DNA from: Sporosarcina sp. Marseille-Q4063
GTDB lineage: Bacteria; Bacillota; Bacilli; Bacillales_A; Planococcaceae
Length of the DNA stretch: 64,000 nt
Direction of reading: 5' to 3'
Assembly (NCBI RefSeq): GCF_018309085.1
Contig: NZ_CP070502.1
Coordinates: 930,001 to 994,000, forward strand
The first letter of the stretch is position 1, and the number at the start of each line of letters is the position of its first letter. The position numbers and the translations under genes were made by a program. The notes beneath the pieces were generated by a model. That model was not told where the DNA came from. It saw nothing but the letters and a program-made list of their open reading frames with translations, and searched no databases. Of this stretch, positions 46,187-54,305 are shown piece after piece.

Positions 46187-46381
46187 ATGGCTAGAAACAA
46201 CCCAAGACCAAATGACCCGGCCGATTATGAAGAAAGAGTGAGGAAGACTATAGGCAATATGGAAGCAGCCGAAGAGGCAATGAAGTTCGCTGAAGGAAAA
46301 GAACTTCAATCGATTAAGGAAAAAAACGCAAGACGTGAAGAAAGCATTACTGGCACGAACAATGAAATAAACAAATCATAA
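46187..46381 (+). CDS. tlp: Small acid-soluble spore protein Tlp
   Basis: A 64-aa, very hydrophilic protein with Tlp pattern (VRKTIGNMEAAEEAMKFAEGKELQSIKEKNARREESI in parts). AGGAGG lies before the ATG. Tlp is a minor spore protein made in the forespore (sigma-G). With the SASP and CdaS genes it supports sporulation. Followed by a strong terminator. Confidence 0.88.
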   Translation: MARNNPRPNDPADYEERVRKTIGNMEAAEEAMKFAEGKELQSIKEKNARREESITGTNNEINKS

Positions 46382-46393
46382 ATTAATTGACTG

Positions 46394-46437
46394 AAAAAAG
46401 CTTGCTACAGCTAATTCGCTGTGGCAAGCTTTTTTTC
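46394..46437 (+). terminator. Intrinsic terminator
   Basis: AAAAAAGCTTGC-ACAGC / GCTGT-GCAAGCTTTTTTT stem after tlp. Confidence 0.92.
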
Positions 46438-46496
46438 GTTCATTCATGATAAGAAGTATACAGTTAATCTATAGTAATGGAGGTTACTAATTAAAT

Positions 46497-47252
46497 TTAA
46501 ATTTTCAACTCAATTTTAGCATCTGCCTTTAATTCCTCAACATGTGCAGCAAGTTGTTTTTGTTGTTGTTCTTGTTCAATCATTTCTTTGATTTCATCGC
46601 TAACTTCTTCAAGCGGTGGAAGTTCTTGACCGCTATCCTTGCTTTGAGCTGCGGCTTGATCATAGTACTCTTTAATTTCTTTATCTGTCACTTTTTCCGC
46701 TGGAGCCACTTTATCTTGGTACTTTTCAAAAATTATAGATTCAGCAATTTGTTCTTTTATCGTTTTTACATCTACATTTTGACTTTTGAGTGCTTCTTTC
46801 ATTGTCTTCTCATCGCCAAATTGCTCAACAAATGCTGAATACTCTTCATCTATCTCAGATTCAGACGCATTAATTTTCGCTTCTTTTGCTTTTTGAAGGA
46901 TTAACGTCTGGTTCACAACCGTATCAAGTGCTTGCATTTTTACTTGTTTCGCCGATTCTTTACTTGATGGGTCTTGGCCCATTTGTTGCATTTGACCTTG
47001 AAGTGATCCCACTGCAGCATTATATTGCTCGCCTTTAAGTTCTTCATCATTTACAACTGCCACGACCTTGTCCTTCTCCACTTGCTGTTCGGCTAACTTC
47101 GCTTGCATTTCTTCTGCAGATTCCGTCTCTGCCTGGGCAGCTTCTTCAGGCTTTTCATTTTTCGCCGCTTTGTCATCATCACCGCAAGCAGCTAAACTTA
47201 ATGCAAGTGCACCCGTTATAAATGGAAGTAAAATTCTTCTTTTAAATTTCAT
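46497..47252 (-). CDS. SurA N-domain lipoprotein (foldase-like)
   Basis: A 251-aa lipoprotein. Signal peptide with lipobox LAAC (Cys about 23), an acidic linker, then a SurA_N-type helical domain (about 60-190) with VVNDEELKGEQYNAAV and LDTVVNQTLILQKAKEAKI. No parvulin PPIase domain is visible. It may act as an exported chaperone. ATG at 47252 follows GAAAGGGG. Confidence 0.85.
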   Translation of the reverse strand: MKFKRRILLPFITGALALSLAACGDDDKAAKNEKPEEAAQAETESAEEMQAKLAEQQVEKDKVVAVVNDEELKGEQYNAAVGSLQGQMQQMGQDPSSKESAKQVKMQALDTVVNQTLILQKAKEAKINASESEIDEEYSAFVEQFGDEKTMKEALKSQNVDVKTIKEQIAESIIFEKYQDKVAPAEKVTDKEIKEYYDQAAAQSKDSGQELPPLEEVSDEIKEMIEQEQQQKQLAAHVEELKADAKIELKI

Positions 47253-47447
47253 GTTGTAAACCCCTTTCAAATCTGGCGCTCTTTATTCCATGAGCGTAAA
47301 TTGCATCTTAACCGACATTCCCCGCGAATAAAACCCTAAACCCTCGAAGACATCATATTGTTATCTGTTTGTCATGTAACAACTTTTTCGTTTCCCATTT
47401 TAATGCGCTTCTAATGGAATATGGTAACAGAATGATGACAGAGATTG

Positions 47448-48464
47448 TCACGTTCTGTGATCTAATCTATCTGCTGTTCTTTCAAATACATTTTTTATTA
47501 TCGTAATCCTGCCCTCGATAAATGGTTGCCAAATACCTTGCACCGGTTTAGTCGATAACAGAAGAACAATTACCGCAGATAAAAGTGCGATCCCAAGTAA
47601 ATCGAAAAAAGTATTTACTTGAAAAACATCGCCCTTTCTGAAGAGTTGTATTAAAAATCCATGTAACAAATAGACATATAACGTCCTTGTCCCAAAGTGC
47701 GTTAACCTGTTATGCGCTTTTGGAATCCACGCCAGAATACTTATTGCCATGATTGCTGATGTGATGTAAACAAGTAAACGAGCAAGTCCGCCGAACGCTG
47801 GCATATCAAGTTCGCCATAAGATTTCGATGCCAATAACCATCCTGAATTAAAGTCAGGCGCAAAATAAATTGCCACTCCAACAACAGCTAACACTACTAA
47901 TGAAGCAATCTTTACACTTTTACGTTTCAGCCACATGACCTGGCCTTCCGTCACCCAATAACCAAGTAAGAAAAACGGAAAAAAGACGAACGTCCGCGAC
48001 AAACTAAATGCGTGACCGATTTCCCCAAAATAACCAACAATGATTCCTATTAAAACCGCAAGTGACACACTGAAAAATGCGGGTATTTTTTTAAATACAG
48101 ATAGCAAGATATGCCAACTAAATAAACTAAATAAAAACCAAAGCGACCACTGCGGGTAAAATACCCCGGCCTGCCAACCATTTTTTCCGATGTAGTAATA
48201 AAAAATCGTGTATAGAAGTTGGAAAATCAAGTATGGCACCAATAGTTTCTTAGCCAAATTTACGATGTACGACATGCTTCCCGAACCTTTTGCAAAAAAT
48301 CCTGCTAGAAAAATAAATGCCGGCATATGGAAAGTATAAATCCACATATATAATGTAGTGATTCCACTTGATCCGTCAATGAATGGTTGGATCATATGAC
48401 CGAATACGACTAAAAATATTAATACTAATTTTGCATTATCAAAAAATGCGTTCCTCTCCAACAT
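47448..48464 (-). CDS. Acyltransferase 3 family membrane protein
   Basis: A 338-aa polytopic protein with about ten membrane segments. Acyl_transf_3 features: FFDNAKLVLIFLVVFGHM (active-site His), TFHMPAFIFLAGFFAKG, PYLIFQLLYTI, YWVTEGQV. This group O-acylates extracellular sugars (fucose 4-O-acetylase/OatA-like). ATG at 48464 is preferred over 48470 because GAGG is 5 bases before it. Substrate unknown. Confidence 0.85.
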   Translation of the reverse strand: MLERNAFFDNAKLVLIFLVVFGHMIQPFIDGSSGITTLYMWIYTFHMPAFIFLAGFFAKGSGSMSYIVNLAKKLLVPYLIFQLLYTIFYYYIGKNGWQAGVFYPQWSLWFLFSLFSWHILLSVFKKIPAFFSVSLAVLIGIIVGYFGEIGHAFSLSRTFVFFPFFLLGYWVTEGQVMWLKRKSVKIASLVVLAVVGVAIYFAPDFNSGWLLASKSYGELDMPAFGGLARLLVYITSAIMAISILAWIPKAHNRLTHFGTRTLYVYLLHGFLIQLFRKGDVFQVNTFFDLLGIALLSAVIVLLLSTKPVQGIWQPFIEGRITIIKNVFERTADRLDHRT

Positions 48465-48723
48465 CCTCATCCTCTATCTATATACTGACATACATGCAAC
48501 TTACCCGTTTTCAAGCACCATGAAAACCATTTTCAGCCGATTTAATAGAGATGTAATGACTGTAAACTAATCGATAATTTGTAGTAAGTTTGTAACCTAA
48601 GGAATTTCGAAGTCAAAAAAAGATTAAAAAGAAAAAAAGAAAATCCCTTCACCACTAAACTTAACGTGTTTAATCATTCAATTCAGTAATCCGTAATACA
48701 CAGGTTTCGAGGTACCCTTTTGA

Positions 48724-48871
48724 GGTACCTGTGCAAGGTGCAATTATGACAATTCACGACTTTGGATAAATAATCATGGGGGGCATCGGCAACGTGTTAT
48801 ATAGCCGGTATCCCCATTTTGTTTTATGCAATTGTAGTGAATTTACTGAATAGTGTCTTGCACAGGTACCT
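48724..48871 (+). repeat. Dispersed 147-bp element, copy 2
   Basis: Full copy with GGTACCTGTGCAAGG left and CTTGCACAGGTACC right ends. The central hairpin GGGGGCATCGGC / GCCGGTATCCCC carries G-C where most copies have A-T (position 11). A separate GGTACCC fragment lies just upstream (48711). It is located in the divergent region between the acyltransferase gene and the phosphatase gene, 28 bases before the PhoP box. Confidence 0.92.
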
Positions 48872-48899
48872 AGGTGAGGGTTTCTCACACTTTCCAAAA

Positions 48900-48938
48900 T
48901 TTACAAAACCCATACACTATATTAATACTAGGTTAACA
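48900..48938 (+). promoter_or_regulatory. PhoP box: four hexamers at 11-bp spacing
   Basis: TTTACA (48900), CATACA (48911), TTAATA (48922), TTAACA (48933), each separated by exactly 5 bases, as in Bacillus PhoP-activated promoters (TT(A/C/T)ACA repeats). A -10-like TACGAT lies at 48961, about 22 bases after the last hexamer. Confidence 0.8.
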
Positions 48939-48986
48939 ATCACCAGATAGAATTGAATTGTACGATACTTTGAAGGAGGAATGGAA

Positions 48987-50291
48987 TTGAAAAAAACGTT
49001 GCAGAAAAAGAGTTTGATCTTTGCAATTGCTGGGAGTTTGATTGTAGGAAGTTTTGCGGGAAATGCGTCACTACAAACCGCTGGAGCAGAAAATCCTCAA
49101 TCAAATGAAAAAGTAGAAAATGTTATTTTTATGATTCCGGACGGATATTCAAGTGCATATGCGACAAATTATCGATTGTATAAAGGCGAAGAATCAATCA
49201 TGGATCCACATTTAGTTGGCATGCACAGGACGTATTCCGCAAATTCGGAAGTGACGGATTCTGCCGCGGCTGGAACAGCGATGGCTACCGGAACCAAAAC
49301 GAACAATGGTGTTATTAGCATGGATCCAGATGGCAATAAACTCGAAACGATTTTACAAACTGCTGAAAAAAGCGGGAAATCTTCAGGATTAGTTGCTACT
49401 TCAACGATTACTCATGCTACGCCTGCGGTTTTCGCTTCACATGTTGAATCTCGCGCAAATGAAGATGATATTGCACCTCAGCTCCTTCAAAATGATGTTG
49501 ACGTCATCCTGGGTGGCGGTAAAAAGTATTTTAGTGATGATTTATTAAATGAAGCAAAACAAGATGGTTATGAAATTGTGTCCGATGCACAATCGTTAAA
49601 CAATATAGACAAAACAAACAAATTGATTGGCCTTTTCGCTGAGGATAGTTTATCACCCGAATTGGATCGTGAGACGACCGATGAGCCAAGCTTAAAGGAA
49701 ATGACATCAGCTGCCATCGATGTTTTAAGTAACGATAAAGATGGATTCTTTTTAATGGTTGAAGGAAGTCAAATCGATTGGGCTGGACATGCAAATGATG
49801 CGGCATGGGTGATGAAAGACGCTGAAGCGTTTGAAGAAGCAGTTGAGGCCGCACTGGATTTTGCGAAGAAAGATAAGAAAACGTTAGTCGTCATCGCAGG
49901 TGATCATGACACCGGTGGAATGTCTGTCGGCGGTTACGATGGCTTTGGTGCCAATTTAGAAATCCTTAAATATGTAACAGCTACAGGTGATTTCATGGCA
50001 TCTCAAATAAATGAAGAACAAAGTAATATTCAAGAAGTCATATTCCACTACACGGGAATTTCATTAACAGAAGCTAAGATTAATCGAATCAAACAAGCAA
50101 ATGAGCCAGCATTCGAGATTAACTCAATCATCTCGGAGCAAGCACTTGTCGGTTGGACACATACAGGTCATACGGGCACAGACGTCCCTGTCTACGCTTA
50201 CGGTCCACAAGCTCATAAATTTGCGGGTCTTATCGAAAATACAGATTTCCCGCAATTGATGGCCGAAGCAATGAAAATACCATTTAAATAA
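48987..50291 (+). CDS. Alkaline phosphatase
   Basis: A 434-aa secreted phosphatase with a signal peptide (about 1-34). Metal site residues are in FMIPDGYSS and the nucleophile Ser in VTDSAAAGTAMATGTKT. Further metal ligands are in MVEGSQIDWAGHANDA, IAGDHDTGGM and HTGHTGTDVPVYAYG. Start: TTG at 48987 has AAGGAGG at 7 bases; an ATG at 48981 is too close to that site. The PhoP box suggests induction by phosphate starvation. Confidence 0.94.
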   Translation: MKKTLQKKSLIFAIAGSLIVGSFAGNASLQTAGAENPQSNEKVENVIFMIPDGYSSAYATNYRLYKGEESIMDPHLVGMHRTYSANSEVTDSAAAGTAMATGTKTNNGVISMDPDGNKLETILQTAEKSGKSSGLVATSTITHATPAVFASHVESRANEDDIAPQLLQNDVDVILGGGKKYFSDDLLNEAKQDGYEIVSDAQSLNNIDKTNKLIGLFAEDSLSPELDRETTDEPSLKEMTSAAIDVLSNDKDGFFLMVEGSQIDWAGHANDAAWVMKDAEAFEEAVEAALDFAKKDKKTLVVIAGDHDTGGMSVGGYDGFGANLEILKYVTATGDFMASQINEEQSNIQEVIFHYTGISLTEAKINRIKQANEPAFEINSIISEQALVGWTHTGHTGTDVPVYAYGPQAHKFAGLIENTDFPQLMAEAMKIPFK

Positions 50292-50308
50292 ACCTGTAGC
50301 ACATATTG

Positions 50309-50357
50309 AAAAAAAAGTAGTGCAATCCAAATACATTGGTCTGCACTACTTTTTTTG
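50309..50357 (+). terminator. Intrinsic terminator
   Basis: AAAGTAGTGCA / TGCACTACTTT stem with a ~15-base loop and T7. Confidence 0.85.
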
Positions 50358-50499
50358 TATGTTTACACAAAAACATACGTTCCCCCCCTTTTGCGGAATT
50401 GTTTATTTCTTAGATTTTTAGGTAATAACTTTAACAGTTTCATCATCAGCGAGGCGCGTCTTATTAGAGATTTTAATTCAAAATGAAAGGGTGAATAAT

Positions 50500-51204
50500 T
50501 TGCTTGGGAAACCGTGGATAGCGACACAAAAATGGCATCATATTTTATTTTTACACTGGCCTGTTCCTGCAAACATCCTACATAAGCATATACCTCCAGA
50601 ACTAGATTTAGATTTATTCGATGGGCATGCTTGGATCGGATTTGTCTTTTTTAAAGCAAAAGGAACGCGTCCCCGATTTATGGTACCAATACCAGGCCTC
50701 CATTCTTATCTAGAACTTAATGTCAGAACTTACGTAACCTTTAATGGTAAATCAGGTGTTTACTTTTTCAATTTGGATACAGACAGTAATTTGGCTGTAT
50801 ATCTCAACAAAATTAGTAAATTCCTTCCTTATCGCTGTGCGAGCATGTCATTTTCAAAATCTAGTGGAAAGTATATGCCAAAGAGTATTAAAAAACATAG
50901 GGGTAAACAGCCGGAAATACTTGATTTATCTTACAAGGTAGTTCAAGAATCAATTCCGCGAAACATGCTTGAATATTGGCTAACAGAACGCTATTGTTTG
51001 TGGACAAAACACAAAGAGAAGCTTATACGTGTGGATATCGAGCATTCATCTTGGAGGCTGCATACTGTACGGTGTGAAATTCGTCGTAACTCAATGGCGC
51101 ATTTTTTAAAAGGACACCTCCAACACACGGAACCACTCGCTCATTATTCCCCAATGAAAAAAGTTCGTTTCTTTCCTCCCATATCGGAATACATTTCCAG
51201 CTAA
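50500..51204 (+). CDS. DUF2071 family protein (YqjF-like)
   Basis: A 234-aa protein matching the YqjF/DUF2071 group (WHHILFLHWPVPANILHKHIPPELDLDLFDG, the VPIPGLHSYLELNVRTYV segment and the late LTERYCLWTK). Function unknown; the fold resembles acetoacetate decarboxylase-like barrels. TTG at 50500 with GAAAGGG upstream is preferred; GTG at 50491 is an alternative. Repeat copy 3 lies 39 bases after the stop. Confidence 0.85.
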   Translation: MLGKPWIATQKWHHILFLHWPVPANILHKHIPPELDLDLFDGHAWIGFVFFKAKGTRPRFMVPIPGLHSYLELNVRTYVTFNGKSGVYFFNLDTDSNLAVYLNKISKFLPYRCASMSFSKSSGKYMPKSIKKHRGKQPEILDLSYKVVQESIPRNMLEYWLTERYCLWTKHKEKLIRVDIEHSSWRLHTVRCEIRRNSMAHFLKGHLQHTEPLAHYSPMKKVRFFPPISEYISS

Positions 51205-51242
51205 GCGAATGAACCGAACCCGTTTTTAGGTACCCTTTTCGA

Positions 51243-51389
51243 GGTACCTGTGCGTGGTTGAATTATGACAATTCACAACCGTGGATAAATAATCAAGGGG
51301 ATATCGACAAAGTGTTATATAGTCGGTATCCCCTTTTTACTTTATGCAATTGTAGTGAATTAACTGAGTAGTGTCTTGCACAGGTACCT
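51243..51389 (+). repeat. Dispersed 147-bp element, copy 3
   Basis: Ends GGTACCTGTGC / GCACAGGTACC. Hairpin GGGGATATCGAC / GTCGGTATCCCC followed by T5. An extra GGTACCC fragment lies 14 bases upstream (51229). Located between the DUF2071 and MBL genes. Confidence 0.93.
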
Positions 51390-51504
51390 AAAAATTTGTT
51401 TCTATTTCTTAACCTAAACTTAACCTTCATCTCATACACTTGGTCATGTAATCGAATCACAACAAGTTTTGCCATGTAGGCTAATTTTAAGGAGGGTATT
51501 TATA

Positions 51505-52281
51505 TTGAAGATTTCACGTTTAGGCCACGCTATGTTTCTATTAGAAAGTAACGGTGGTAGCAGGTATCTGATTGACCCATTTTTCGACATGAACCCAGGA
51601 TTTCCAAAGTCATTAGACAACGATGAATTTTATAACTCGATTGATGCTGTTTTTCTTACACATGGACATTTTGACCATACAAGTGGTCTAGACAAATTAG
51701 TAGCAATCAACTCCAAGCTCCTCATTGTCGCGCAATATGAGCTGGCATTTATTTTAATGCAAAAAGGCATGGAAAATGTTTATCCGATCAATCTTGGGGG
51801 TTCCATTAATTTAGCCGATGTCAGCGCTACAATGGTGCCCGCGAAGCATAGTTCCTCTTATGGTGAAACGGAAGGACCTCCTATGTATGCCGGAGAAGCA
51901 GCGGGTTTTGTTTTTGACTTTCACAATTCCCTTACGTTATACCATTCCGGCGATACTGCTGTCACGTCTGATATTAAACTCATTCAAGAAATATATAATC
52001 CGACCGTCGCTATTTTGTCCTCATCTGGCCATTTCACAATGGGCCCAAAAGAGGCTGCCTACACCGTTAAAAATCTATTGGACGTGGAATATGTTATTCC
52101 AAGTCATACTTTTCCTACAAAGGAAACTGCCGCTTCCAAGGAAAACTATGATCTCCTACTAGCAGGGTTTCCTATCGTTGCTGAAATGATAGATAAAGAC
52201 CAAGAATTGGCTGAGCTACTAGAAGACTATGAAAAAACAGAAGTCATCGTTTTAGGTTTCGGAGAGGAACATGAATTTTGA
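51505..52281 (+). CDS. Metal-dependent hydrolase of the MBL fold (UPF0173-like)
   Basis: A 258-aa metallo-beta-lactamase-fold enzyme. Zn motif THGHFDHTSGL (about residue 52), HSGDTAVTSD and the late PSHTFPTK. It is close to the UPF0173 hydrolases (opening ISRLGHAMFLLES). Substrate unknown. TTG at 51505 with AAGGAGGG upstream is the supported start. Repeat copies 3 and 4 flank the gene. Confidence 0.88.
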   Translation: MKISRLGHAMFLLESNGGSRYLIDPFFDMNPGFPKSLDNDEFYNSIDAVFLTHGHFDHTSGLDKLVAINSKLLIVAQYELAFILMQKGMENVYPINLGGSINLADVSATMVPAKHSSSYGETEGPPMYAGEAAGFVFDFHNSLTLYHSGDTAVTSDIKLIQEIYNPTVAILSSSGHFTMGPKEAAYTVKNLLDVEYVIPSHTFPTKETAASKENYDLLLAGFPIVAEMIDKDQELAELLEDYEKTEVIVLGFGEEHEF

Positions 52282-52294
52282 GGTGCAATTTTGA

Positions 52295-52441
52295 GGTACC
52301 TGTGCGTGGTTGAATTATGACAATTCATCACTTTGAATAATTAGTCAAAGGGATATCGACAAAGCGTTAAATAGTCGGTATCCCTTTTTTACTTTATGCA
52401 ATTGTAGTGAATTTACTGAGTAGTGTCTTGCACAGGTACCT
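52295..52441 (+). repeat. Dispersed 147-bp element, copy 4
   Basis: Begins 13 bases after the MBL gene stop. Hairpin AGGGATATCGAC / GTCGGTATCCCT (A-T at position 1 where others have G-C) followed by T6. Confidence 0.93.
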
Positions 52442-52507
52442 AAATTATTCATTCCCATTTAGTCCAGTGTTGCATATACTAACTCTGTAATAAGAGGAGG
52501 TATAAAA

Positions 52508-53674
52508 TTGTATAGATATAACAGGCAACCACAAACGAATGTGCGCGGGCAGCCAGATGCACAGGTAATTATGCGGATACTTCGTACGCAGCACGACAAC
52601 TTATATTCGCAGTTAGAGCAAGCTGGAATGAACCGAAGCATAACTGATTATTTATTTTTACTCGTTGTCAATTATACACTCAACCAAGCAAACACAAATC
52701 AATCTGCAAATCAAATATACAATCAATTTCAAAGGCAAATCCCTTGGTTAAATCTATTCCTCAGACAATTGAACATCCCGAAAAATTTATTTGATCGAGT
52801 ATTAATCAGAGTCATTCAAATAACTTTGAATGAACTTGGTAATGGCGGTGGGCAACCCGGTCAAGGCTGGATAGGTTGGGAAGACTTGGGAGGGGTATTG
52901 ACATCCGCCCCGGCAGTAGCTTCTTGGCAACCAAATCGGCTCGATGTTTTTGTAAGGGGGACAGATCAAAGTCTTTACCATAAATGGTGGGATGGACGCA
53001 ATTGGAGCGATTGGGAAACACTTGGCGGTATATTAACCTCAGCCCCGGCGGCAGTTTCCTGGGGACCTAATCGGATTGATGTCTTTGGAAGAGGAACAGA
53101 CAATAGTTTGTACCATAAATGGTGGGATGGAAGTCGTTGGAGCGATTGGGAGAACCTTGGTGGCGTCCTAACTAGCGGCCCTGCTGTATCTTCACGTCGC
53201 CCGAATCAACTTGATGTATTCGTCAGGGGGACAAATCAAAGACTTTATAAAAAAACATGGAATGGCTCCAGCTGGGAGGATTGGGAAGACCTTGGCGGTT
53301 CACTAACCTCTGAACCAGCGGCTGTATCTTGGGGACCCAACCGAATTGATGTATTCGCCAGGGGACAAAACCAGGATCTGATTCATAAGTGGTGGGATGG
53401 ATCTGATTGGAGTAATTGGGAAAGTCTTGGGGGTGTATTGACAAGTGCTCCTGCTGTCTCCTCACGCCGTCCAAATCAACTCGACGTTTTTGTGAGAGGT
53501 ACAAATCAAGGGCTTTATCAAAGAACATGGAATGGTTCTCGTTGGGAAGATTGGGTAGCTATTGGCGGCACTTTAACATCAGCACCCGCAGCAGTGTCTT
53601 GGGGACCAAATCGAATTGATGTATTTGCTAGAGGGGAAAATCAAAACCTTATCCATTTATATCGCAATCGTTAA
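52508..53674 (+). CDS. PLL-type beta-propeller lectin-like protein
   Basis: A 388-aa protein. Residues 1-118 are a helical domain with no signal peptide. Residues ~119-388 are six tandem ~46-48-residue blades of type GGxLTSxPAxxSxxPNxxDVFxRG...LYHKWWDGxxWxDWExL. This is a PLL/fucose-binding-like propeller pattern. Blades alternate between two types (see findings). AGGAGG precedes the TTG start. A role in binding surface or environmental sugars is likely; the helical domain is not recognised. Confidence 0.85.
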   Translation: MYRYNRQPQTNVRGQPDAQVIMRILRTQHDNLYSQLEQAGMNRSITDYLFLLVVNYTLNQANTNQSANQIYNQFQRQIPWLNLFLRQLNIPKNLFDRVLIRVIQITLNELGNGGGQPGQGWIGWEDLGGVLTSAPAVASWQPNRLDVFVRGTDQSLYHKWWDGRNWSDWETLGGILTSAPAAVSWGPNRIDVFGRGTDNSLYHKWWDGSRWSDWENLGGVLTSGPAVSSRRPNQLDVFVRGTNQRLYKKTWNGSSWEDWEDLGGSLTSEPAAVSWGPNRIDVFARGQNQDLIHKWWDGSDWSNWESLGGVLTSAPAVSSRRPNQLDVFVRGTNQGLYQRTWNGSRWEDWVAIGGTLTSAPAAVSWGPNRIDVFARGENQNLIHLYRNR

Positions 53675-53704
53675 AGATAAATAGGATTGCTACCTTAAAA
53701 GACA

Positions 53705-53851
53705 GGTACCTGTGCATGGTTGAATTATGACAATTCAAGACTTTGGATAATTAATCAAGGGGTTATCGACAAAGTGTTATATAGTCGATATCCCCTTTTC
53801 ATTTTATGCAATTGTAGTGAATTTACTGAGTAGTGTCGTGCACAGGTACCT
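53705..53851 (+). repeat. Dispersed 147-bp element, copy 5
   Basis: Begins 30 bases after the lectin gene stop. Hairpin GGGGTTATCGAC / GTCGATATCCCC followed by T4. An extra AGGTACCTA fragment lies 20 bases downstream (53870). Confidence 0.93.
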
Positions 53852-53882
53852 AATTTTTCACCTTACAATTAGGTACCTATTT

Positions 53883-54254
53883 TTATCTGTGTTGATCCAC
53901 TAGAATCGGATTACCATCTGGATCTTCAATCGTAAAGCTTGCTGGTCCTTCACTTGATTCATCTGCTTCTGTTAGGAACTTAATCCCCTTTTCTTTAAGT
54001 TCTGCTTGAAGCTCTCGAATGTCCGCAAACGAGTCGAGATTTTGTGCATTTTGATCCCATCCTGGATTAAAGGTTAGCATGTTCTTTTCAAACATTCCTT
54101 GGAATAGCCCAATTACGGTGCTTTCATTTTTCAAAATCAGCCAACCTTGCGTAATGTCACCGCCCAAATCTTGAAACCCAAGATTTTCATAAAACTCCTT
54201 TGATTTTTGAATGTCTTTTACAGTTAAACTTATCGAAAATGCCCCTAGTTTCAT
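53883..54254 (-). CDS. VOC (glyoxalase-fold) family protein
   Basis: A 123-aa single-module VOC protein (AFSISLTVKDIQKSKEFYENLGF; C-terminal FTIEDPDGNPILVDQH with a metal-ligand-type position). Substrate unknown. It may confer resistance or handle a metabolite. AGGAGG precedes the ATG. It follows the S9 peptidase gene by 51 bases on the same strand. Confidence 0.88.
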   Translation of the reverse strand: MKLGAFSISLTVKDIQKSKEFYENLGFQDLGGDITQGWLILKNESTVIGLFQGMFEKNMLTFNPGWDQNAQNLDSFADIRELQAELKEKGIKFLTEADESSEGPASFTIEDPDGNPILVDQHR

Positions 54255-54305
54255 AATTATTCCTCCTATAAGTGTGATAGTTATACAGACTTTGCGACTT
54301 AAAAT

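Noticed and set aside
53223..53528. 101-aa antisense ORF inside the lectin gene
   Set aside because: It is antisense to the tandem blades and arises from repeat codon bias; no start signals.
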